A DNA stretch of 10,203 nucleotides from positions 1 through 10,203 of the forward strand of contig DJHY01000288.1 in the NCBI GenBank assembly GCA_002433335.1, read 5' to 3'. The notes under the pieces are model-generated. The model worked only from the letters and a program-made list of their open reading frames with translations. It made no database searches and was not told the DNA's origin. This document shows positions 6,196 to 10,203 of the stretch, piece after piece; positions within the stretch are counted from its first letter, which is position 1; every line of letters begins with the position of its first letter. The DNA comes from Rhodospirillaceae bacterium UBA6608 (GTDB lineage: Bacteria > Pseudomonadota > Alphaproteobacteria > Rhodospirillales_A > Casp-alpha2). Position numbers and translations under genes: made by a program.

Positions 6196-6212
6196 GGGTG
6201 GAAATACCACCC
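6196..6212 (-). terminator. Hairpin directly after aspS, candidate terminator
   Basis: GGGTGG and CCACCC are perfect 6-bp arms around a 5-nt loop, beginning at the base after the aspS stop codon. On the minus strand the nearest T-run (CGTTTTG) is about 11 nt further on, so termination is likely but not textbook. Confidence 0.4.
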
Positions 6213-8015
6213 TTACGATTCATTCTCGCCGGCGGTTGTCTTTTTCTTCGGCAAGGCCAACCGCAGGTGCAGTTCCTTCAGCCTCGATTCGTCAACCGTG
6301 GACGGCGCCCCCATCAGCAAATCCTGAGCCTGCTGGTTCAGCGGGAAAGCGATAACTTCGCGCAGGTTCGGCTCGTCCGCCAACATCATGACGATACGGT
6401 CGATCCCCGGAGCCGAGCCACCGTGGGGCGGCGCGCCGTACTGGAACGCCCGGTACATGCCGCCGAACTCGGTTTCGACCGTTTCCTTGGAATAGCCCGC
6501 AATCTCGAATGCCTTGATCATGATTTCCGGCTTGTGGTTCCGGATCGCGCCCGACGACAGCTCCACGCCGTTGCAGACGATGTCGTACTGATAGGCCAGC
6601 ACGTCCAGCGGATCCTGATTTTCCAGGGCATCAAGACCACCCTGCGGCATCGAGAACGGGTTGTGCGAGAAATCGATCTGCCCCGTTTCTTCATTCAGCT
6701 CGAACATCGGGTAGTCGACGATCCAGCAGAAATCGAAACGGTCCTTGGCGATCAGGTCCAGGTCTTCACCGACCTTGGTCCGCGCGGCCGAGGCGAAGGA
6801 TGCGAACTCGCCCGGCACACCGGCCACGAAGAACACGGCATCGCCGTCGTTCAGACCCAGCTTGGTCTTCAGCATATTGGTGCGGTCTTCGCCGATGTTC
6901 TTGGCGATCGGACCGGCGCCCTCACCTTCGCGGAAGAAGATGTAGCCCAAGCCCGGCTGTCCCTGCCCCTGCGCCCAGGAATTCATGCGGTCGCAGAACG
7001 CGCGGCTACCGCCGCCCGGCGCGGGAATGGCATGGACCCGAACCTTGTCGTTCTTTTCGATCATCCCGGCGAAGACCTTGAAGCCGGAACCGGCGAAGGC
7101 GTCGGTGACGTCGCACATTTCGATCGGGTTGCGCAGGTCCGGCTTGTCGTTGCCGTACTTGAGCATCGATTCCTTGTACGGGATGCGCGGGAACGGGGCC
7201 TTGGTCACCGTACGGTCACCGGCGAATTCCTCGAACACGCCGGCCAAAACCGGCTCCAGCGCCGCGAACACGTCGTCCTGGGTGACGTACGCCATTTCCA
7301 GGTCGAGCTGATAGAACTCGCCCGGCGAGCGGTCGGCGCGGGCGTCTTCGTCGCGGAAGCAAGGTGCGATCTGGAAGTACTTATCGAAGCCGGAGACCAT
7401 CAGCAGCTGCTTGAACTGCTGCGGGGCCTGCGGCAGCGCGTAGAAGTGACCCGGATGGTTGCGCGACGGCACCAGATAATCGCGGGCCCCCTCGGGCGAC
7501 GACGCGGTCAGGATCGGCGTCTGGATTTCCAGGAAGCCCTGATCCGTCATCCGGCGGCGGATCGAGGAAATAACTTTCGAGCGCAGGATGATGTTGGCAT
7601 GCGGCTGTTCGCGGCGCAGATCCAGGAAGCGGTAGCGCAGGCGCGTTTCCTCGCCCAGGTCGGCATCGCCGAAAACCTGCATCGGCAGGGTTTCGGCGGC
7701 GCTTTCGACATGGAACTCGTCGATCCGCACTTCGATCGAGCCGGTCGGGATGCCGGGGTTGATCGTTTCTTCCGAGCGCTTGACCACCGGACCGGTGATC
7801 GTCACCACGCTTTCGGGACGCACCCCTTCGACACCCGGGAACAACGCACCCGAAACGTCGATCACGCATTGCGTCAGGCCATAGTGGTCGCGCAAATCGA
7901 CGAACAACAGGTTCCCGTGGTCACGCTTGCGGTGGACCCAGCCGGACAGGCGAACGGTCTCGCCGACGTTGGCTTCGCGCAGTTGGCCACAGTTATGGGT
8001 GCGGTAAGGATGCAT
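6213..8015 (-). CDS. aspS: Aspartate--tRNA ligase, probably non-discriminating (Asp/Asn)
   Basis: Role: charges tRNA-Asp with aspartate in the cytoplasm; class IIb synthetase. Seen: N-terminal OB-fold anticodon-binding domain (about 1-105, [20 protein letters not shown]); RYRFLDLRR at 127-135; [11 protein letters not shown] at 196-206; motif 2 [10 protein letters not shown] at 220-229, followed by SPGEFYQLD as in alphaproteobacterial enzymes; an inserted GAD domain in the middle; and motif 3 GGSAPGIDR at 532-540. The 600 residues are a full-length bacterial-type enzyme. His33 in RDHGN is the residue found in non-discriminating enzymes such as that of Pseudomonas aeruginosa, where discriminating enzymes have Leu; this suggests it also makes Asp-tRNA-Asn for GatCAB. 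The ATG at 8015 has only a weak ribosome binding site. Confidence 0.97.
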   Translation of the reverse strand: MHPYRTHNCGQLREANVGETVRLSGWVHRKRDHGNLLFVDLRDHYGLTQCVIDVSGALFPGVEGVRPESVVTITGPVVKRSEETINPGIPTGSIEVRIDEFHVESAAETLPMQVFGDADLGEETRLRYRFLDLRREQPHANIILRSKVISSIRRRMTDQGFLEIQTPILTASSPEGARDYLVPSRNHPGHFYALPQAPQQFKQLLMVSGFDKYFQIAPCFRDEDARADRSPGEFYQLDLEMAYVTQDDVFAALEPVLAGVFEEFAGDRTVTKAPFPRIPYKESMLKYGNDKPDLRNPIEMCDVTDAFAGSGFKVFAGMIEKNDKVRVHAIPAPGGGSRAFCDRMNSWAQGQGQPGLGYIFFREGEGAGPIAKNIGEDRTNMLKTKLGLNDGDAVFFVAGVPGEFASFASAARTKVGEDLDLIAKDRFDFCWIVDYPMFELNEETGQIDFSHNPFSMPQGGLDALENQDPLDVLAYQYDIVCNGVELSSGAIRNHKPEIMIKAFEIAGYSKETVETEFGGMYRAFQYGAPPHGGSAPGIDRIVMMLADEPNLREVIAFPLNQQAQDLLMGAPSTVDESRLKELHLRLALPKKKTTAGENES

Positions 8016-8231
8016 GAAGGCTATTTCCCGTCAAATAATGTGCGCGATGGATCGGCTTGGTCCGATTGTCGCGCGCCCAAGGATTAAGCCGCCGACAACC
8101 GGCGGAAGGGGCGAATTCATCCGGGGGTTTCTAGGCTTTCGGACGTCGAAAATCCAGAAGGAATTTGCCCATCGCCCCAGCACCCGGGCCATTGCTCACC
8201 AAAGCGTGAGACGGGAAATTCCGCAAAAAGG

Positions 8232-8240
8232 TGCTATACT
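8232..8240 (+). promoter_or_regulatory. Extended -10 promoter of the TPR gene
   Basis: TGC-TATACT is an extended -10 element (TGn before the hexamer, 5 of 6 bases of TATAAT), with no clear -35, as is common for this class. The predicted start is near 8247, about 50 nt before the ATG. The 280-bp gap 8016-8295 also holds a CCGCCG/CGGCGG hairpin (8089-8105) and no convincing gene; the aspS promoter must lie there but I could not fix it. Confidence 0.5.
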
Positions 8241-8295
8241 GCGCCCGCGAAGACGGCCAGCGTCGGCCTGACATTTCCCGTTAGGAGACCTACTC

Positions 8296-8820
8296 ATGAC
8301 CATCACTTGGCGTGCCACTGTTCCTGCCTTGGCGCTCGGCGCCCTGATTGCCCTGTCCCCTTTGGCCACCGCCCACAAGGCCCTGGCCATGGGCAGCGAC
8401 ACCCCGACCACGACGACGCCCGACGATAAGGATAAGGACAAGAAGGAAGGCAAGGCCCTTCGCGATATCCAGGAACTGCTCAACCAGGGCAAGTTCGAGC
8501 CGGCGCTGACGGCCCTGATGCCTTATACGGAAGCCAACCCGAACGATGCCGACGGTTGGAACCTGCGGGGCTATGCCTCCCGCAAGATGGGCCATTACGA
8601 CGTCGCCTTCGACTATTACGAACGCGCCCTGGCCATCAACCCGGAACACAAGGGCGCCCTGGAGTACATGGGCGAGCTTTACGTCGAAATGGGCCAGAAA
8701 GACACGGCTCTGGAGCTTTTGGCCAAGCTTGAAACCCTGTGCCCGCAGGGCTGCGTCCAAGTTTCGGCGCTCAAAGGCTTCATCGACGGCGGCAGCGAAA
8801 CCGCGGAACGGCGCTGGTAA
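8296..8820 (+). CDS. Exported tetratricopeptide-repeat protein, 174 residues
   Basis: Role: TPR repeats bind partner proteins; the partner here is unknown. Seen: a signal peptide (MTITWRATVPALALGALIAL core, probable cleavage after AHKALA, about residue 31), then a Thr- and Lys/Asp-rich linker (PTTTTPDDKDKDKKEG). About three TPR-like helix pairs follow: residues 54-84 (ALRDIQELLNQGKFEPALTA), 85-117 (GWNLRGYASRKMGHYDVAFD, the canonical one, ending YERALAINPE) and 118-153 (ALEYMGELYVEMGQKDTALE). There is a Cys pair, CPQGC, after the third repeat, possibly a disulfide in the periplasm. TAGGAG lies about 9 bp before ATG 8296. A hairpin (GGCGC/GCGCC, 8810-8825) overlaps the stop codon. Confidence 0.88.
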   Translation: MTITWRATVPALALGALIALSPLATAHKALAMGSDTPTTTTPDDKDKDKKEGKALRDIQELLNQGKFEPALTALMPYTEANPNDADGWNLRGYASRKMGHYDVAFDYYERALAINPEHKGALEYMGELYVEMGQKDTALELLAKLETLCPQGCVQVSALKGFIDGGSETAERRW

Positions 8821-8842
8821 GCGCCGCCCCCGGCTTCAGCCA

Positions 8843-10072
8843 TCATTTCTTGCCGGTTTGTCCCCGGCAGTCGGCGACATGGGCGCGGTAACGCGCGCCC
8901 ATGATGCCTTTTCCATGGGCCAATTGGTGGAGGTTCAAATCTCCGCCGAAGTTCAACTCCATGACCACCGGCCCCTTGTCGGTCAGGGCAATATCCCATG
9001 ATTGCGTCCGGATGCCGGGAAAGGCTGCTGCGGCCCGGCGGACCAGGGCCATCGCCTCGTCGAATTGCGGCAGGGTCGTTCCGGCCAGGCGCACGCCCGT
9101 ATCCGGATGGGCATCGACGACGGCGAACGAACGCCCCCACCCATTGACCGCCCGTGTCACCGCGCCGGTTTCCAATTCCAACGCAGCCAGCAAGTTATCC
9201 CCCCGCCAGAAGTTATCAGCAGTCTGCCCCCCGGCCGGGAGCTTCACCACGGCGCTGACCGGTTCGGCCACGCCTTTGCCGTCGACCAGCACCAACACCC
9301 GCATGCAAGGCAAATGGTCGCCGATCAAACCGCGCAAACGGGTATGAGGCGTCAAACGGTCCTGGAACACATACCCCCTATCCCGCCGGAAGCTCAGGTA
9401 GTTGACCAGATCGTCCGTGGAGACGACGGCGCCGTTGGCTAAAAAGCCCTGCCCTTCCGGCAGGCGATCGATCGACAACGCGCCGATCGAATACATACCG
9501 TCGATCGGCTTGGCGAAAATCGGCCCCGATAGGCCGTTATTCAGAAGTTCCTTCAAGCCTTCCTTATCCCGCGCATGGGGCACGGGGCCGGCGACACGCG
9601 ACGGGTGATAGACGCCCCGCAGCCGGGGTATCGGAAGCCCCATCCCGGCAGCCGCCGCCTGGAAGATCAGTTTGTCATGGGCAACCATGTACCACGTCGC
9701 CGGGTTGCAGGCCCGGTGCAGCGCCGTCTGCACCCGTTTCCCGACGAAGCGCGCCTTGGCGTCGGCGTCCAGCTTCGGATCCCACAAACGGTAATACATG
9801 TATTCCTGGGGGCTGACCCGACCAGTCCCACGCGCCATGCGCCAAATGTCGCTTAATAGCGCTACTTGGCCACGGCCGCTTTCGGCGACCGCATGGCGTA
9901 ATTCATCGGCCATGGACACGACGGGCGGCCCGTCCAATTGCCGGGCAAGCGCGTCTTCCGCCGCGAATACGGCTTCGCTGAACGGGTTTTCGGGTAAGTC
10001 CGCACGACTACCTTCCTCGCAAGTGCCATTTGCGAGAGTGTCGTCAGACGAAAGAATTTTGATGGCGGTCAT
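8843..10072 (-). CDS. ATP-grasp protein, sugar-transfer-associated type
   Basis: Role, from the fold: ATP-grasp enzymes join a carboxylate to an amine (or similar) through an acyl-phosphate. This subtype (ATPgrasp_ST) is often near polysaccharide or surface-sugar genes; its substrate is unknown. Seen: YYRLWDPKLDADAKARFVGK at about 93-112; a DKLIFQ segment with GLPIPRLRG at 133-153; the ATP-binding Lys188 in IFAKPIDGMYSIGA; MRVLVLVDGKG at about 257-267; and the metal-binding end with WDIALTDKGPVVMELN at 359-374 (Asp360, Glu372, Asn374) followed by GGDLNLHQL. There is no signal peptide or membrane segment, so it is cytoplasmic. GGGAG lies about 8 bp before ATG 10072. It converges with the TPR gene, 22 bp away. 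No glycosyltransferase gene is visible in the window. Confidence 0.85.
   Translation of the reverse strand: MTAIKILSSDDTLANGTCEEGSRADLPENPFSEAVFAAEDALARQLDGPPVVSMADELRHAVAESGRGQVALLSDIWRMARGTGRVSPQEYMYYRLWDPKLDADAKARFVGKRVQTALHRACNPATWYMVAHDKLIFQAAAAGMGLPIPRLRGVYHPSRVAGPVPHARDKEGLKELLNNGLSGPIFAKPIDGMYSIGALSIDRLPEGQGFLANGAVVSTDDLVNYLSFRRDRGYVFQDRLTPHTRLRGLIGDHLPCMRVLVLVDGKGVAEPVSAVVKLPAGGQTADNFWRGDNLLAALELETGAVTRAVNGWGRSFAVVDAHPDTGVRLAGTTLPQFDEAMALVRRAAAAFPGIRTQSWDIALTDKGPVVMELNFGGDLNLHQLAHGKGIMGARYRAHVADCRGQTGKK
8878..8903. repeat. Perfect 10-bp inverted repeat within the ATP-grasp gene
   Basis: Arms CATGGGCGCG and CGCGCCCATG surround a 6-nt loop (GTAACG). It lies in the 3' coding part of the ATP-grasp gene, 57 bp past the stop of the convergent TPR gene. 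On the plus strand TTTT follows at about 8910, so it could act as a terminator for TPR transcripts. A smaller hairpin (TGCCGG/CCGGCA) is at 8851-8869. Confidence 0.5.
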
Positions 10073-10146
10073 GGTGTTTCTCCCGACCGCCCTACGATCT
10101 CCGCCTCAAGAATATGATCGGATGCACCCCGTCGCTGTGCGCGGGA

Positions 10147-10203
10147 TCACACCAATATGTCGATGCTACCCTTCTCCGGCAGGCGGGCAACCCGCCGCAC
10201 CAG
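10147..10203 (-). CDS. Possible C-terminal end of a gene running off the right edge
   Basis: On the minus strand one frame is open from the window edge for 18 codons (LVRRVARLPEKGSIDILV) and then stops at TGA 10149-10147, 74 bp before the ATP-grasp start. The composition is protein-like, but the stretch is too short to prove coding. A competing frame is open for 35 codons with less protein-like content. A perfect GGCGGG/CCCGCC hairpin (10182-10196) lies inside it. Confidence 0.35.
   Translation of the reverse strand: MVRRVARLPEKGSIDILV

Noticed and set aside
6198..8087. A 629-codon open frame antisense to the whole of aspS
   Set aside because: aspS is certain from its motifs. The antisense frame is rich in Arg, His and Gln with no recognisable domain, as expected for a shadow of GC-rich codons.
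10099..10202. Alternative 35-codon open frame at the right edge, minus strand
   Set aside because: Its Cys/Trp/Arg-rich composition is unlike the neighbouring proteins; the competing 18-codon frame looks more like a real C-terminus.

Overview
The window looks like ordinary chromosomal DNA from an alphaproteobacterium, probably a Rhodospirillales-like one. The evidence is the GC-rich coding bias, an EipB-family (DUF1849) periplasmic protein, an AspRS with the alphaproteobacterial form of motif 2 and a His typical of non-discriminating enzymes, and GANTC (CcrM-type) sites clustered in one promoter region. I see no insertion sequence, phage gene, CRISPR array, rRNA or tRNA.

Layout. 1-2188 (minus strand): an XRE-like helix-turn-helix protein, a 250-residue unknown helical protein, a 76-residue unknown protein, and the N-terminus of a CHASE4-type membrane sensor that runs off the left edge. 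2321-3244 (plus): mak, a ROK-family fructokinase. Its 3' end overlaps by 32 bp the 3' end of eipB (minus, 3213-4064). 4065-4524: a 460-bp intergenic region with a strong sigma-54 -24/-12 promoter pointing right, a perfect 21-bp palindrome about 96 bp upstream of the predicted start, and a possible 28-codon leader ORF. 4525-5040 (plus): a 171-residue unknown protein, the apparent target of that promoter. It shares a compact two-way terminator with the convergent gene at 5055-5981 (minus), a SPOR-domain lipoprotein. 6213-8015 (minus): aspS. 8296-8820 (plus): an exported TPR protein with an extended -10 promoter. 8843-10072 (minus): an ATP-grasp protein of the sugar-transfer-associated type. 10147-10203 (minus): possibly the last codons of another gene.

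How it fits together. Most genes are single or loosely grouped housekeeping and envelope genes: EipB, the SPOR lipoprotein, the TPR protein and the CHASE4 sensor all act at or beyond the inner membrane. There is no obvious dedicated new system. The most interesting part is the sigma-54 control region at 4175-4524 driving an uncharacterised protein. Its architecture (enhancer-like palindrome near -96, near-consensus -24/-12, long leader with a possible small ORF) suggests regulated expression, for example in the flagellar or nitrogen regulon. The sequence alone does not say which.
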